A stretch of DNA of 64,000 nt, from NCBI RefSeq assembly GCF_016937655.1, contig NZ_JAFHKL010000004.1:248001-312000 (forward strand), given 5' to 3'. A program made the translations under genes and the position numbers. How positions within the stretch are numbered: position 1 is the first letter of the stretch; each line of letters opens with the position of its first letter. Positions 18,296-28,184 of the stretch are shown here, piece by piece. The notes beneath the pieces were generated by a model, which did no database searches, was not told where the DNA came from, and saw only the letters and a list, made by a program, of their open reading frames with translations. The stretch comes from Chromobacterium alkanivorans (GTDB lineage: Bacteria; Pseudomonadota; Gammaproteobacteria; Burkholderiales; Chromobacteriaceae).

Positions 18296-18523
18296 GCGCC
18301 TGCGCCACGTCTCGCGAAGCAGAGCGAGCTTGGCGCAAATAGCCAAGGGGGTGGAAGTCACAGACCTTATGGACAGCCTTTCGAAGGCGCGCTCATCGCG
18401 TCGCCGCTGGCAACCGGCGGCAGAACGCAAACCGCTTCATCGCCTTCCTATGAAAACGGCGGCGGCTTCCGCTACCCTGAAACCAGGTAATGACATTAAA
18501 ATATTTCGACAAAGAGGATGCGG
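18296..18523. other. Leader region of the MscS-like gene
   Basis: This 228-bp region has no supported gene. Its right end is AT-rich (near 18490-18510, ATGACATTAAAATATTTCG) and probably holds the promoter of the channel gene. An imperfect inverted repeat, GCGCCTGCGCCACG...CTTGGCGC, lies next to repeat copy B. Confidence 0.45.
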
Positions 18524-20125
18524 ATGCCAACCCTTGCCCGCTATTGCCTGCTGTTGCTCTGCCTGTACAGCCCAGTCGCGCCCGCCGCCGAACCCAGACA
18601 AAACCCAAGCCCGGAAGACAGCGCGCGCACGCTGACGGTGGGCAATCAGGACATCGTGCTGCTGCTGTCCAAACAAGGCGCGCTAACGCCGGAAGCGCGC
18701 GTGGCCCGCGCGCTGGAACGCGGCAAGAACTTGAGCGGCGAGGACCTGCAACAAGCGGTGCAGGCCGCGCCGCTTCAGGCGAATGGCGTCAAGGCGCTGC
18801 AATTCAGCCTGAACGGAAAGCCTCTGTTCGCGCTTTATGAGCAAGACCTGGACCCCGGCGATTTCCTCAGCCTGGAACAAGCGGGCCAGCGAGTGCGGCA
18901 AAGGCTGGATCAGGTGCGGCTGCAAGCGCTGGAACTACGCTCGCCCGGCCATATGCTGCGCGCCGCCGCACTGGCGCTGTTGGCCACGCTGGCGCTGGGC
19001 GGCCTGCTCTGGCTGATCAGTCGGCTGAGACGCGCCTCCTTGCGCAAGCTGGCCGCCTCAAGCGGCGGCGGTTCTCGCTACAATCTGCTGCTGCTCTTGC
19101 GCCGAGCGGAACAGCGACTGGTGGATTTGACCGCCGTGCTCAGCGCCCTGATGGCCTGCTATGTCTACTTGTCCTTTGTGCTGAAGCAATTCCCCTATAC
19201 CCGCAGCTGGGGCCAGCAACTGGGACGCTCGCTGATGCGGCTGCTGGCCGACATCGCCAGCAGCACGTTGGCGGCGGTGCCCGGCCTCGTGACGGTAGTC
19301 GTCATCTTCCTGCTGACCCGCTTGCTGAACAAAGGCCTGGCCGCCTTGTTCGCCCTGGTGGAGCGCGGCCAGCTGGAACTGCCCGGCCTGCACTCGGAAA
19401 CCGTGGGGGCTACGCGGCGGCTCGCCTCCGGGGTCTTGTGGCTATTCGCGCTGACGGTGGCCTACCCTTATCTTCCCGGCGCCAATTCCGATGCTTTCAA
19501 GGGCGTCAGCGTCTTCTTCGGCCTGATGGTGACCCTGGGATCGGCCGGCATCATGACGCATGCGATGAGCGGGCTGGTGCTGATTTACTCGCGGGCCTTC
19601 CGTCCTGGCGACTATGTTCAGATCGGCGACGTTGAAGGCAAGATCACCGAGCTCTCGGCGCTGTCCACCAAAATCCAGACGCGCGCCGAATATGAAATCA
19701 CCCTGCCCAACGCGGTGGTGGTCAGCGGCAAGGTGGTCAATCTCAGCCGCCACTCGCGGCGCAAAGGCCTGGCGGTCTGCACCAAAGTGACCATAGGCTA
19801 CGACACGCCGTGGCGGCAGGTTCAGGCGCTGCTGGAACTGGCGGCGCGGCGCGCGGAATCGGTAGACCCCGCCGTCGCGCCGCAAGTGCGGCAACTGAGC
19901 TTGCAGGATTACTACGTTGAATACGAGCTCCAGGCGCAATTGCGCCCCGGCGTGCTGCCGGCCGAGGGACGCCACGCGCTGCACGCTCAGATTCAGGACG
20001 TCTTCAATGAGTTCGGCGTGCAAATCATGTCGCCCAACTTCGTGGCCCAGCCGGAGCAGCCGGTGGTGGTGCCGGCCGCCGCGTGGTACGCCCCGCCGGC
20101 CGCGCCGCCCGATACCGCCCCCTGA
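18524..20125 (+). CDS. MscS-family mechanosensitive channel with periplasmic extension
   Basis: This 533-residue inner-membrane protein has a signal peptide (ending near PVAPAA), a ~110-residue periplasmic region with a helical character, four or five membrane segments (between residues ~145 and 330), and the MscS pore and beta domains. The pore-lining helix lies around LMVTLGSAGIMTHAMSGLVLI, followed by YSRAFRPGDYVQIGDVEGKI and TLPNAVVVSGKVVNLSR, typical of MscS. It releases solutes on hypo-osmotic shock or acts in signalling. It is longer than MscS (286) and shorter than MscK/YbiO. ATG 18524 has AGAGG six bases upstream. Confidence 0.87.
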   Translation: MPTLARYCLLLLCLYSPVAPAAEPRQNPSPEDSARTLTVGNQDIVLLLSKQGALTPEARVARALERGKNLSGEDLQQAVQAAPLQANGVKALQFSLNGKPLFALYEQDLDPGDFLSLEQAGQRVRQRLDQVRLQALELRSPGHMLRAAALALLATLALGGLLWLISRLRRASLRKLAASSGGGSRYNLLLLLRRAEQRLVDLTAVLSALMACYVYLSFVLKQFPYTRSWGQQLGRSLMRLLADIASSTLAAVPGLVTVVVIFLLTRLLNKGLAALFALVERGQLELPGLHSETVGATRRLASGVLWLFALTVAYPYLPGANSDAFKGVSVFFGLMVTLGSAGIMTHAMSGLVLIYSRAFRPGDYVQIGDVEGKITELSALSTKIQTRAEYEITLPNAVVVSGKVVNLSRHSRRKGLAVCTKVTIGYDTPWRQVQALLELAARRAESVDPAVAPQVRQLSLQDYYVEYELQAQLRPGVLPAEGRHALHAQIQDVFNEFGVQIMSPNFVAQPEQPVVVPAAAWYAPPAAPPDTAP

Positions 20126-20209
20126 GCGGGGCTACAGACTGGCCGCTCTCCGCGCTTTGGTTTACTCTCGGTCCATTCCACACGTTTTTGCAATCCCGGA
20201 CTCAAAGAC

Positions 20210-21469
20210 ATGAACGTCAAAGACTATATGCAACAGGCGGGCAAGGCCGCCCGCAAGGCCAGCCGCGAACTGGCCCGCGCCGACACCGCGCAGAAGAACC
20301 GCGCGCTGCTGGCGATGGCGGACGCCATCCTGCGCGACCAGGCCAAGCTGTTGGCCGCCAACGCCCAGGACATGGACGCGGCGCGCAAGGCCGGCCTGGA
20401 GCCGGCGCTGCTGGACCGCCTGGCCTTGAACGAGAAAACCGTCGCCGGCATCGCCGAAGGCCTGCGCCAGATCGCCGCGCTGCCGGACCCGGTGGGCGAG
20501 GTCAGCGACATGGCCTACCGGCCGTCCGGCATTCAGCTGGGCAAGATGCGGGTGCCGCTGGGCGTGGTGGGGATCATTTACGAGGCGCGCCCCAACGTCA
20601 CCGCCGACGCCGCCGGCCTGTGCCTGAAATCCGGCAACGCCGCGCTGCTGCGCGGCGGTTCCGAAGCCTTCCACAGCAATCAGGCCATCGCCGCCTGCGT
20701 GCACGAGGGCCTGCGCGAAGCCGGGCTGCCGGCCGAGGCGGTGCAAGTGCTGGCCACCACCGACCGCGCCGCGGTGGGCGAGCTGATCACCATGCCGGAA
20801 TACGTGGACGTGATCGTGCCGCGCGGCGGCAAGGGCCTGATCGCCCGCATCAGCGCCGAGGCGCGGGTGCCGGTGATCAAGCATCTGGACGGCAATTGCC
20901 ATGTCTACATCGACGACACCGCCAGCCCGGACAAGGCCTTCGACATCGCGCTGAACGCCAAAACCCACCGCTACGGCACCTGCAACACCATGGAAACCCT
21001 GCTGGTGCATACCGCCTTCGCGGAATTCATCCTGCCGCGCCTGGCCGAGGCCTATTGGGAAAAAGGCGTGGAGCTGCGCGGCTGCGAGCGCACCCGCGCG
21101 ATTCTGGGCGACAAGGTGCGGCCGGCCGGCGATGAGGACTGGGCCAGCGAATACCTGGCGCCCATCCTGGCGGTCAAGGTGGTCAAGGACCTGGACGACG
21201 CCATCGAGCACATCAACCACTGGGGCAGCCACCACACCGACGCCATCGTGTCCGAGGACTACGGCCGCGCGCGCCGCTTCCTGCGCGAGGTGGATTCCGC
21301 CAGCGTGATGGTCAACGCCTCCACCCGCTTCGCCGACGGCTTCGAGTACGGGCTGGGCGCGGAAATCGGCATTTCCACCGACAAGATCCACGCCCGCGGC
21401 CCGGTGGGACTCACCGGCCTGACCAGCCAGAAGTGGATCGTGCTGGGCGACGGCCAGATCCGCTCCTGA
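20210..21469 (+). CDS. proA: Gamma-glutamyl phosphate reductase ProA
   Basis: This 419-residue enzyme reduces gamma-glutamyl phosphate to glutamate semialdehyde with NADPH, the second step of proline synthesis. Length and sequence match ProA throughout: [27 protein letters not shown] binds cofactor, and the catalytic cysteine lies in [13 protein letters not shown] (~residue 258). It also has the C-terminal [20 protein letters not shown]. proB is not adjacent, so the pathway genes are separated. A strong terminator follows. Confidence 0.97.
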   Translation: MNVKDYMQQAGKAARKASRELARADTAQKNRALLAMADAILRDQAKLLAANAQDMDAARKAGLEPALLDRLALNEKTVAGIAEGLRQIAALPDPVGEVSDMAYRPSGIQLGKMRVPLGVVGIIYEARPNVTADAAGLCLKSGNAALLRGGSEAFHSNQAIAACVHEGLREAGLPAEAVQVLATTDRAAVGELITMPEYVDVIVPRGGKGLIARISAEARVPVIKHLDGNCHVYIDDTASPDKAFDIALNAKTHRYGTCNTMETLLVHTAFAEFILPRLAEAYWEKGVELRGCERTRAILGDKVRPAGDEDWASEYLAPILAVKVVKDLDDAIEHINHWGSHHTDAIVSEDYGRARRFLREVDSASVMVNASTRFADGFEYGLGAEIGISTDKIHARGPVGLTGLTSQKWIVLGDGQIRS

Positions 21470-21520
21470 TTCCGCCGCCCGGGGAGCCGGCCTCTGGCCG
21501 GTTTCCGCCCAGGCGCGAAC

Positions 21521-21553
21521 AACGCCGCCGGCCTCGCTGCCGGCGGCGTTTTC
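21521..21553 (+). terminator. Rho-independent terminator of proA
   Basis: AACGCCGCCGGC (21521-21532) pairs with GCCGGCGGCGTT (21539-21550) over a short loop and is followed by TTTC. It lies 51 bp after the proA stop. Confidence 0.8.
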
Positions 21554-21592
21554 ATTGATAATCGCTGCTTTGCTTCCCTACCGGGCGATTCC

Positions 21593-22069
21593 ATGCTGAC
21601 CCTGAACCAACAAGACCTGGCCGCGCTGTCGGCCAAAGCCGCCTGTGCGCCGCGCCTGCGCGCCAACCAGAATTTCCACGCCCAGCTGGAAGACCCGATC
21701 CAGCGCCTGGCCATCGCCATGGAGCCGGACACCTATGTCCGCCCGCACCGCCACGACCACAGCTGGGAAATGCTGATCGCGCTCAGCGGCGCCTTCGAGG
21801 TGATCGTGTTCGACGATGCCGGCGTGGTGCAAGGCCGCCACCGCCTGGGCGAAGACGGCGCGCGCGTGTTCGAAATGCCGGCGAATACCTGGCACTCGGT
21901 GGTGTCGCTGCTGCCGGGCAGCGTGGTGTTCGAAGTCAAGCACGGCCCTTATCTGCCGCTGCAGGAGCAGAACCTGGCCGCCTGGTCCCCAGCCGAGGGT
22001 TCCGAGCGCGTGCCCGCCATGCTGGATTTCCTGCGCCGCGCCCAGCCTGGGCAGCGCTTCGGCGGCTAA
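21593..22069 (+). CDS. WbuC-like cupin metalloprotein
   Basis: This 158-residue cupin resembles the WbuC family, whose members are often found beside O-antigen genes but also alone, with no firm function. Cupin motif 1 is visible in YVRPHRHDHSWEMLIALSG (His-rich metal site, ~residues 45-63), and motif 2 in FEMPANTWHSVVSL (~95-108). No signal peptide is present. It stands as a single gene after the proA terminator; no sugar biosynthesis genes are near, so a polysaccharide role is not supported by context. Confidence 0.8.
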   Translation: MLTLNQQDLAALSAKAACAPRLRANQNFHAQLEDPIQRLAIAMEPDTYVRPHRHDHSWEMLIALSGAFEVIVFDDAGVVQGRHRLGEDGARVFEMPANTWHSVVSLLPGSVVFEVKHGPYLPLQEQNLAAWSPAEGSERVPAMLDFLRRAQPGQRFGG

Positions 22070-22164
22070 AGCCGCAGCCGGTCAAGCGGCGAACCAAATA
22101 AGCTTGCCAGCCGCCGCGCCCCTGTTTACCGTGTAGGGCATCTCTTGGGCGCGGGAGGCAAACC

Positions 22165-22587
22165 ATGTTGTGGCATTGGCTGCTGGCAAGCTTGCATCTA
22201 CTGGCGCTGGGCATTGGCCTGGCCGCGCTCTGGAGCCGCGCCGGCCTGCTGCGCCAACAGCAATTCCCCAGCCAGACCCCGCAGTTGTTCCGCTGCCACC
22301 GCTGGTGGCTGCTGGCGCTGGCGCTGTGGACCATCAGCGGCCTGGCCCTGCTGTCGCTGGACCCCGCCCGCCTGCAACAGCCGCTCTTCATCGTCAAACT
22401 GCTGACCCTGGCCCCGCTGCTGCTGCTGGAAGTCCGCGCTTCGCGCGGCCTGATGCGCTGGCAAAGCCAGCTGCGCATCCAGCGCAGCCTGGAGCTGCGC
22501 GGCGCCGATTCGCTGGCGCGCAGCAGCCATTGGCAAATCTGGCTGCTGCTCGCCATCGTCGGCGAATCCGCCGCGCTGCATAGCTGA
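22165..22587 (+). CDS. DUF2214-type integral membrane protein
   Basis: This 140-residue protein has four likely membrane helices (about residues 4-24, 47-66, 72-92 and 122-138). The N-terminal HWLLASLHLLALGIGLAALW is characteristic of DUF2214 small membrane proteins, whose function is unknown. ATG at 22165 is preceded by GGGAGGC. It is 95 bp downstream of the cupin gene on the same strand and could be co-transcribed, though nothing links the two functionally. Confidence 0.75.
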   Translation: MLWHWLLASLHLLALGIGLAALWSRAGLLRQQQFPSQTPQLFRCHRWWLLALALWTISGLALLSLDPARLQQPLFIVKLLTLAPLLLLEVRASRGLMRWQSQLRIQRSLELRGADSLARSSHWQIWLLLAIVGESAALHS

Positions 22588-22715
22588 AGGCCGGTCCAAG
22601 GCGCCCTTCCCTCCCCGTTCCCAAACTCCTTAACACCTGCAAGCGGCCTAACTCGAACTTGCGCGCGACGCGGCGTTTCCAACCCTGGTACGTCGTCCTT
22701 CTGCAAGTTAAAGCC

Positions 22716-23099
22716 ATGCCCAATCTGATCGAACACTGCAAATCCCTATTGCTGCAAACCGCGCTCGGCGTTGCCCTGAGCTGCGCGGTGGTGCCTGCTC
22801 TCGCCAATCTGAACGACCCGGTCGCCACGCTGAAAGCCAAGGCCCCGCCGTCCGTCGTGGCCAACTGCCTGGACGAGCGCATGCGCAAGCTGCGCATCCC
22901 CAGCGAATACATCGAACGCGAGCGCGGCGGAGAGCGCGGCGAAGCCGTGCGCCTGACCAACCCCGCCACCAATAAGGACGGGCTGGAAATCCTCATTCGC
23001 CCGGACGGCGACGCCAGCAGGCTGACGGTGAACACCCACGGCCTCAGTTACAGCAAGGCTTGGCGCAAGCTGGTCAACGACTGCGCGCAACGCGGCTGA
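22716..23099 (+). CDS. Small exported protein of unknown function
   Basis: This 127-residue protein has an N-terminal signal peptide (MPNLIEHCKSLLLQTALGVA..., cleavage near VVPALA). The mature ~95 residues contain two cysteines (ANCLDER and VNDCAQRG) that may pair, and a basic-acidic stretch IERERGGERGEAVR. I recognise no family. The ATG at 22716 is preferred over a TTG 57 bp upstream because it begins the signal peptide. It is followed by the DnaA-box-like cluster. Confidence 0.65.
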   Translation: MPNLIEHCKSLLLQTALGVALSCAVVPALANLNDPVATLKAKAPPSVVANCLDERMRKLRIPSEYIERERGGERGEAVRLTNPATNKDGLEILIRPDGDASRLTVNTHGLSYSKAWRKLVNDCAQRG

Positions 23100-23117
23100 T
23101 CCGTCCCCCGGCCGGGC

Positions 23118-23316
23118 TGTGGACAGCGCCGGCCGCGGCCCCTCCGCTGTGGAAAATGTGCGCAAACTGTGCACAACACTGTGGATAACTACAAAGTGGC
23201 TCCGCCAAACGCCCGGTTTGATTGCATCCGCTTGCCTTTCTCTCTTGTGTACAACTTTTAAAACGCCCGCCGCGCTGTGCGCAATGTGGATGAAACGGGG
23301 ACAAGTCTGTGGATAA
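23118..23316. promoter_or_regulatory. Cluster of nine DnaA-box-like nonamers
   Basis: Nine TGTGnnnA-type nonamers, all in one orientation, lie at 23118, 23148, 23157, 23168, 23180, 23246, 23276, 23285 and 23308. Those at 23180-23188 and 23308-23316 are TGTGGATAA, the exact complement of the consensus DnaA box TTATCCACA. The one at 23148 (TGTGGAAAA) has one mismatch, and the others are weaker. The intergenic region is only 304 bp and the nearest gene starts at 23404. No dnaA, dnaN or other origin-linked gene is in the window. Function is inferred. Confidence 0.6.
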
Positions 23317-23403
23317 GCGCGGCCGTCGTCCGGCGCCGCTTCCCCGCTGACAAAAATCCTCCAGCGGTTACACTGGACAGGAGATCTTCGCCCAGGAGCC
23401 CGC

Positions 23404-24795
23404 ATGTCCAATTACCACGCAAAGTACGAACTGCACTACGCCGCCGGCAAGGCGCTGCGCCAATCCTGCTCCCGCACCCTGCAAGCGGAAAACCGGCTCA
23501 GCGCGCCGCGCGACGTCGTGGCCATGGTGGAGCACACCTCCCAAGGCCGGGTGCAGGGACTGATTCCGCTGCGCTACAGCCGGATGCAGGTCTCGCCGTT
23601 CACCTTCTTCCGCGGCTTCGCCATGATCCAGGCCGCCGACCTGGCCGCCAATCCGTCCAGCGGCCTGAAGCTGCAGATCTGCGGCGACGCCCACCTGATG
23701 AACTACGGCTTCTTCGCCTCTCCCGAGCGGCAGCTGATCTTCGACATCAACGATTTCGACGAAACCCACCACGGCCCGTGGGAGTGGGATTTGAAACGGC
23801 TGGCGGTCAGCCTGGTGCTGGCCGCGCGCGGCCAGGGCTTTAGCGAAAGCCAGGCGCGGGACATGGTGTGCCGCGCCAGCGAGGTCTACCGCCGCCGCGT
23901 CAACGAGTACGCGCGCATGGGGCAGCTGGAGCTGTGGTACACCAAGGTGGGCTTCGAGCAATTGCTGGAGCGCGCGCCCACCGACGCCATCCGCCAGCAA
24001 ATGCTCAAGCTGTCCGACAAGGCCAGGCACCAGACCCAGGAAAAGCTGCTGCCCAAGATGACGGAGCTGGAGGACGGCACGCTGCGCCTGCGCGACAACC
24101 CGCCGGTGATCTTCCATCTGCACGACAAGAACACCCTGCTGGACAACGACGACAGCTGGCTGTCCACCGACGACGCCGAGGCGCTGGTCAAGCCGATGCT
24201 GGACAACTACATCGACACGCTGAAGGAAGACCGCCGCCAGTTGCTGGAGCGTTTCCGGCTGGTGGACTGCGCGTTCAAGGTGGTGGGGGTGGGCAGCGTG
24301 GGCACCCGCTGTCTGGTGATGCTGTTGCAAGACAACTTCGACCAGCCGCTGTTCCTGCAATTGAAGGAGGCGCGTCCCTCGGTGCTGGAGCCCTACACCC
24401 AGGCCTGCGTGCATGGCCACCAGGGCAAGCGCGTGGTGTTCGGCCAGCGCCTGATGCAGGCGGCCAGCGACCTGTTCCTGGGCTGGACCACCGGCCCGGC
24501 CGGCCGCCATTTCTACGTGCGCCAGCTGCGCGACATGAAGGCGGCGCCGTCGCTGGAGGCCTTCGCCACGTCGGAAGCGCTGACCGCCTACGGCCAGGCC
24601 TGCGCCTGGGCGCTGGCGCGCGCCCACTCCAAATCCGGCGGCCAGGCCGCCCAACTGGCCGGCTATGTGGGCGACAGCGACAAGCTGGACCAGGCCATCG
24701 CTGGCTACGCGCTGGCCTATGCCGACCAGGTGGAAGCCGATTACCAGGTGTTCAAGGCCGCCATCGCCAGCGGCCGACTGCAAGTCCACGACTGA
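23404..24795 (+). CDS. DUF2252 family protein
   Basis: This 463-residue cytoplasmic protein spans the DUF2252 family, distantly related to the protein-kinase-like/aminoglycoside phosphotransferase fold. The conserved FFRGFAMIQAADL, ICGDAHLMNYGFFASPER, FDINDFDETHHGPWEWDLKRLA and VGVGSVGTRCLV segments are all visible; the last two include probable catalytic aspartates and a nucleotide loop. The substrate is unknown for the family. The start has AGGAG seven bases upstream. The DnaA-box-like cluster lies just upstream, so its promoter overlaps or borders it. Confidence 0.88.
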   Translation: MSNYHAKYELHYAAGKALRQSCSRTLQAENRLSAPRDVVAMVEHTSQGRVQGLIPLRYSRMQVSPFTFFRGFAMIQAADLAANPSSGLKLQICGDAHLMNYGFFASPERQLIFDINDFDETHHGPWEWDLKRLAVSLVLAARGQGFSESQARDMVCRASEVYRRRVNEYARMGQLELWYTKVGFEQLLERAPTDAIRQQMLKLSDKARHQTQEKLLPKMTELEDGTLRLRDNPPVIFHLHDKNTLLDNDDSWLSTDDAEALVKPMLDNYIDTLKEDRRQLLERFRLVDCAFKVVGVGSVGTRCLVMLLQDNFDQPLFLQLKEARPSVLEPYTQACVHGHQGKRVVFGQRLMQAASDLFLGWTTGPAGRHFYVRQLRDMKAAPSLEAFATSEALTAYGQACAWALARAHSKSGGQAAQLAGYVGDSDKLDQAIAGYALAYADQVEADYQVFKAAIASGRLQVHD

Positions 24796-24807
24796 AAACC
24801 CCGTCGC

Positions 24808-24828
24808 AACGCCGCCGCCAGCGGCGTT
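24808..24828 (+). terminator. Probable terminator of the DUF2252 gene
   Basis: AACGCCGC and GCGGCGTT form a perfect 8-bp stem with a 5-base loop, 12 bp after the stop. The following sequence has only scattered T residues, so efficiency may be low. Confidence 0.55.
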
Positions 24829-24983
24829 CATCCTTCCGTATTAATACCAAACCCTTGATCTTGTTGCTTGTAATGTCATAAAACCATACTAGAACAGGCG
24901 ATAATCCCGGCCCTGTCCTTGCCGCCGGCAAAGACAGGGCCGACAGCCCACAATCAGACATCCACCTTCGAAAAGCGAACATC

Positions 24984-26591
24984 ATGCGGGTCAATACCAG
25001 ACTGTTCATCATCATGGCGGCCAGCCTGCTGGCTCTGCTCAGCATCGCGGCCGTGGCGCTGCTTTCCACCCGCGCCACGCTGGGCCAGGAAAAGCGCGAG
25101 CAAATCACCCACCTGCTGCGCATGGCGGAAGGCACCATGAGCCACTTCCAGAAACTGGAAGAAAAAGGCCTGCCGCGCGCCGACGCCCAGAAACAAGCCA
25201 TCGCCGCGCTCAACGCGCTCAAGGTGGACGACATCTACTTCTTCGGCCGCAACCCGCAAAACGTGGTGATGTTCCACCCCAACAAGGACCGGGTGGGCAA
25301 GGTGGACATGGGCAGCACGCTGCCGGACGGCCGCACCACGGTGGCGGTGTACGAGGAAGCGCTGCAGAAAGACCATTACGGCCTGGTGACCATCCAGACC
25401 ACGCGCAAGGGCAGCAAGGAAGAGGTTCCCAAGCTCAACGGCGTGGTGCGCTTCGACCCCTGGGGCTGGATGGTGGGCACCGGCATCTTCATCGACGACA
25501 TCGACCAGCTGTTCTGGAGCCAGGCGCGCACGCTGCTGATCATCGCCGGCATCGGCATGATCACGCTGGCCGCGCTGATCCTGCTGGTATCGCGCAGCAT
25601 CATGCAATCGCTGGGCGGCGATCCCAATTACGCGGCGCAGGTGGTCAAGGCCATCGCCGACGGCGACCTGGGCACCGACATCGCGGTGCAGGGCCCGCCG
25701 CACAGCCTGCTGGCGGCGATGCGCGAAATGCAGCTGAAGCTGCGCCAGATGATTGAGGAGATCCGCCTGGCCGCCACCAATATCAACCAGGCCAGCCGCC
25801 AGCTTTCCAGCGACATGGACAAGGTGCACGACGTCTCCGGCGTGGCCAGTTCCTCCACCAGCTCCGCCGCCGCCGCCATCGAACAGCTGTCGGTGAGCAT
25901 AGATCACGTCACCGCCAGCGCCCGCGACACCGAATCCGGCTCGCGCGACACCGTGGAGCTGGCGCGCCAGGGCGAATCGCTGGCCGCCCAGGCCGCCGAC
26001 GGCATCCGCAACATCGCCGGCCAGGTGCATGACGCCAGCGATATGGTGGGCAAGCTGGCGGAACGCACCCGCAACATCAGCGGCATCGCCGAAACCATTC
26101 GCGACATCGCCAACCAGACCAATCTGCTGGCGCTGAACGCGGCGATCGAAGCCGCGCGCGCCGGCGAAATGGGCCGCGGCTTCGCGGTGGTGGCCGACGA
26201 GGTGCGCAAGCTGGCGGAACGCACCGCCGCCGCCACCGACGAAATCTCCACCATCGTGCAGGCGGTGGTCAGCGAAACCGGCAGCGTGTCCAAGCATATG
26301 GACGAAATCCGTCCGGCGGTGGAAGGCGGCGTCGAGCAGGTGCAGCAGGCGGCCCAGACCCTGGACGCCATCAGCAAGCAGGCCAGCCAGGCGCTGGAGC
26401 ACGTGCACAACGTGGTGGTGGCGATGGGCGAGCAAAGCCAGGCCGGCACCAATATCGCCGGCAATGTGGAACAGGTGGCCGGCGTGGTGGAGGAAACCCA
26501 GAACTCGGTCAGCAACGCCGTGCACGCGGTGCGCGCCATCGATCAGCAGGCGGACACCCTGCAGCAGACCGTGGGCCGCTTCCGCTTGTAA
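24984..26591 (+). CDS. Methyl-accepting chemotaxis protein with single Cache sensor
   Basis: This 535-residue chemoreceptor has a first membrane helix (residues ~8-28), a periplasmic ~150-residue sensor of the sCache_2 type (with [18 protein letters not shown] and [15 protein letters not shown]), and a second membrane helix (~185-205). A HAMP-like linker and the methylation/signalling helices follow. The kinase-control tip is [20 protein letters not shown] then [15 protein letters not shown] (~378-415). sCache_2 sensors often bind small organic acids; the ligand here is unknown. It has no CheB/CheR-binding pentapeptide tail. It is monogenic and followed by a terminator. Confidence 0.93.
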   Translation: MRVNTRLFIIMAASLLALLSIAAVALLSTRATLGQEKREQITHLLRMAEGTMSHFQKLEEKGLPRADAQKQAIAALNALKVDDIYFFGRNPQNVVMFHPNKDRVGKVDMGSTLPDGRTTVAVYEEALQKDHYGLVTIQTTRKGSKEEVPKLNGVVRFDPWGWMVGTGIFIDDIDQLFWSQARTLLIIAGIGMITLAALILLVSRSIMQSLGGDPNYAAQVVKAIADGDLGTDIAVQGPPHSLLAAMREMQLKLRQMIEEIRLAATNINQASRQLSSDMDKVHDVSGVASSSTSSAAAAIEQLSVSIDHVTASARDTESGSRDTVELARQGESLAAQAADGIRNIAGQVHDASDMVGKLAERTRNISGIAETIRDIANQTNLLALNAAIEAARAGEMGRGFAVVADEVRKLAERTAAATDEISTIVQAVVSETGSVSKHMDEIRPAVEGGVEQVQQAAQTLDAISKQASQALEHVHNVVVAMGEQSQAGTNIAGNVEQVAGVVEETQNSVSNAVHAVRAIDQQADTLQQTVGRFRL

Positions 26592-26646
26592 GGGTTCCGT
26601 TCAGGCCGCGAACCGCGGCCAAGCCTTCCCCTCCCCGCATTTCCCC

Positions 26647-26672
26647 AAGCCCCGTCTCGCCGGGGCTTTTTG
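26647..26672 (+). terminator. Rho-independent terminator of the chemoreceptor gene
   Basis: AAGCCCCG (26647-26654) pairs with CGGGGCTT (26661-26668), with a 6-base loop and a run of T residues after it. Confidence 0.88.
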
Positions 26673-26815
26673 CCGCCTCAATGCGGGGCTTGCCCTCCCG
26701 CCCCTGCCTGATGGCATAATGGCCGCAGAGCAAACGCTCCAAAAATAAAACAACGCCACGGACAGACAGACCCAAACATGCAAACAATAACGCGCAAGCG
26801 CATCGGGAGAGACTC

Positions 26816-28165
26816 ATGTCCCAGGCCACCATCCCGGCGGACTTGGCCGAATGGCTGATTCAACAGAATGTTCGTGACGTAGAACTGGCTTTCGCCGACG
26901 TGCACGGTTTTGCCCGCGGCAAAACCCTGCCGGCCAAGGCCTTCATCAAGGGGCAGCCGCTGCGCATCGCGCGCGCGGTGCCCATTCAAAGCTGCATAGG
27001 CGAATTCCCGGACTACCGCTTCTACGGCGAGCACGATCCGGACGTGACCCTGGTCCCGGACTTCGCCACCCTGCGCCAGGTGCCGTGGGCCAAGACCCCG
27101 CGCGCCAGCGTGATCTGCGATTGCGTCGATCACGACGGCAGCCTGGCGCCCCTGGCGCCGCGCTCGGCGCTGAAAGCAGTGCTGGCGCGCTACGCGGCGC
27201 TCGGCTGGACGCCGGTGGTGGCGCCGGAGCTGGAGTTCTACATCTTCGCCGCCCACGGCGACCCGCAGCAGCCGTTTCAGCCGCCCACGCTGCGCAGCGG
27301 CCGCCGCGAAGCCGGCTTCGACTCCTTCAGCTTCTCCTCGCTCAACGATCTGGAAGCCTATTTCGACGATCTCTACCGCGCCTGCGAAATGCTGGGCATC
27401 GCCACCGACACCTTCGTCCACGAGATGGGCCCCAGCCAGTTCGAAATCAATCTCAAGCACGGCGACGCGCTGGCGCTGGCCGACCAGACCTTTTTGTTCA
27501 AGACCGCGCTGAAGGAGATAGGCAACCGCCACGGCCTCAGCGTGGTGTGCATGGCCAAGCCGCTGCCGGGCCAGCCGGGCAGTTCGATGCACTTGCACCA
27601 AAGCGTGGTGGACCAGCGCGGCGACAATGTGTTCAGCCGCGCCGACGGCGAAGCCTCCGACACCTTCCACGGCTTCATCGCCGGGCTGCAGCGCTATCTG
27701 CCGGAACTGATGCCGCTGTTTTGCCCCAGCCCCAACTCCTATCGCCGCTTCGTCAAGGGCATGGCCGCGCCGGTCAACCTGAGCTGGGGCCTGGACAACC
27801 GCTCGGTGGGTCTGCGGGTGCCGGTGTCCGGCCCGGAAGGCCGCCGCGTGGAAAACCGGCTGCCGGGCTGCGACGCCAACCCCTATCTGTCGCTGGCGGC
27901 CAGCCTGGGCGCCGGCCTGCTGGGCATAGAAGGCCGCTTGCAGCCCAGCGAGCCCGCCACCGGCAATGTGTTCAAGAGCGAACGCGCCAGCCTGCCCAAT
28001 ACCCTGGACGCCGCCTGCGAGGCGATGGCCGCGGGCGACGCCGCCGAGCGGCTGTTCGGCGCGGAGTTCAGCGCCGCCTATCTGGCGGTGAAGGAGGTGG
28101 AACTGACTCACTACCACAGCCAGATCACGCCGTGGGAGCGTCAATACCTGGGTCTGCTGGCCTGA
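26816..28165 (+). CDS. Glutamine synthetase-family ligase (PuuA-like)
   Basis: This 449-residue protein of the type I glutamine synthetase fold is closest to gamma-glutamylpolyamine synthetases such as PuuA, which join glutamate to putrescine or a similar amine using ATP. Metal and substrate motifs are VVAPELEFYIF, GPSQFEINLKHGDA, GSSMHLHQSV and NSYRRFVKG, then RVENRLPGCDANPYL. It lacks the adenylylation-loop tyrosine region of GlnA and is about 20 residues shorter. No aminotransferase or putrescine importer is adjacent, so the exact amine is unknown. GAGAG precedes the ATG. Confidence 0.87.
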   Translation: MSQATIPADLAEWLIQQNVRDVELAFADVHGFARGKTLPAKAFIKGQPLRIARAVPIQSCIGEFPDYRFYGEHDPDVTLVPDFATLRQVPWAKTPRASVICDCVDHDGSLAPLAPRSALKAVLARYAALGWTPVVAPELEFYIFAAHGDPQQPFQPPTLRSGRREAGFDSFSFSSLNDLEAYFDDLYRACEMLGIATDTFVHEMGPSQFEINLKHGDALALADQTFLFKTALKEIGNRHGLSVVCMAKPLPGQPGSSMHLHQSVVDQRGDNVFSRADGEASDTFHGFIAGLQRYLPELMPLFCPSPNSYRRFVKGMAAPVNLSWGLDNRSVGLRVPVSGPEGRRVENRLPGCDANPYLSLAASLGAGLLGIEGRLQPSEPATGNVFKSERASLPNTLDAACEAMAAGDAAERLFGAEFSAAYLAVKEVELTHYHSQITPWERQYLGLLA

Positions 28166-28184
28166 GAACCCGTTGACCAATGCA

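Noticed and set aside
18150-18338. A ~60-codon minus-strand reading frame through repeat copy B, similar to one in copy A, as a conserved small protein
   Set aside because: The frame is open in some copies because they are homologous DNA. In copies C, D and F the frame or sequence differs, there is no ribosome binding site, and the structure of the element explains its conservation.
23118-23316. The chromosomal replication origin itself
   Set aside because: There is no dnaA, dnaN, gyrB, rpmH or gidA nearby, and no clear AT-rich unwinding stretch beside the boxes. A titration or regulatory site is more likely than oriC.
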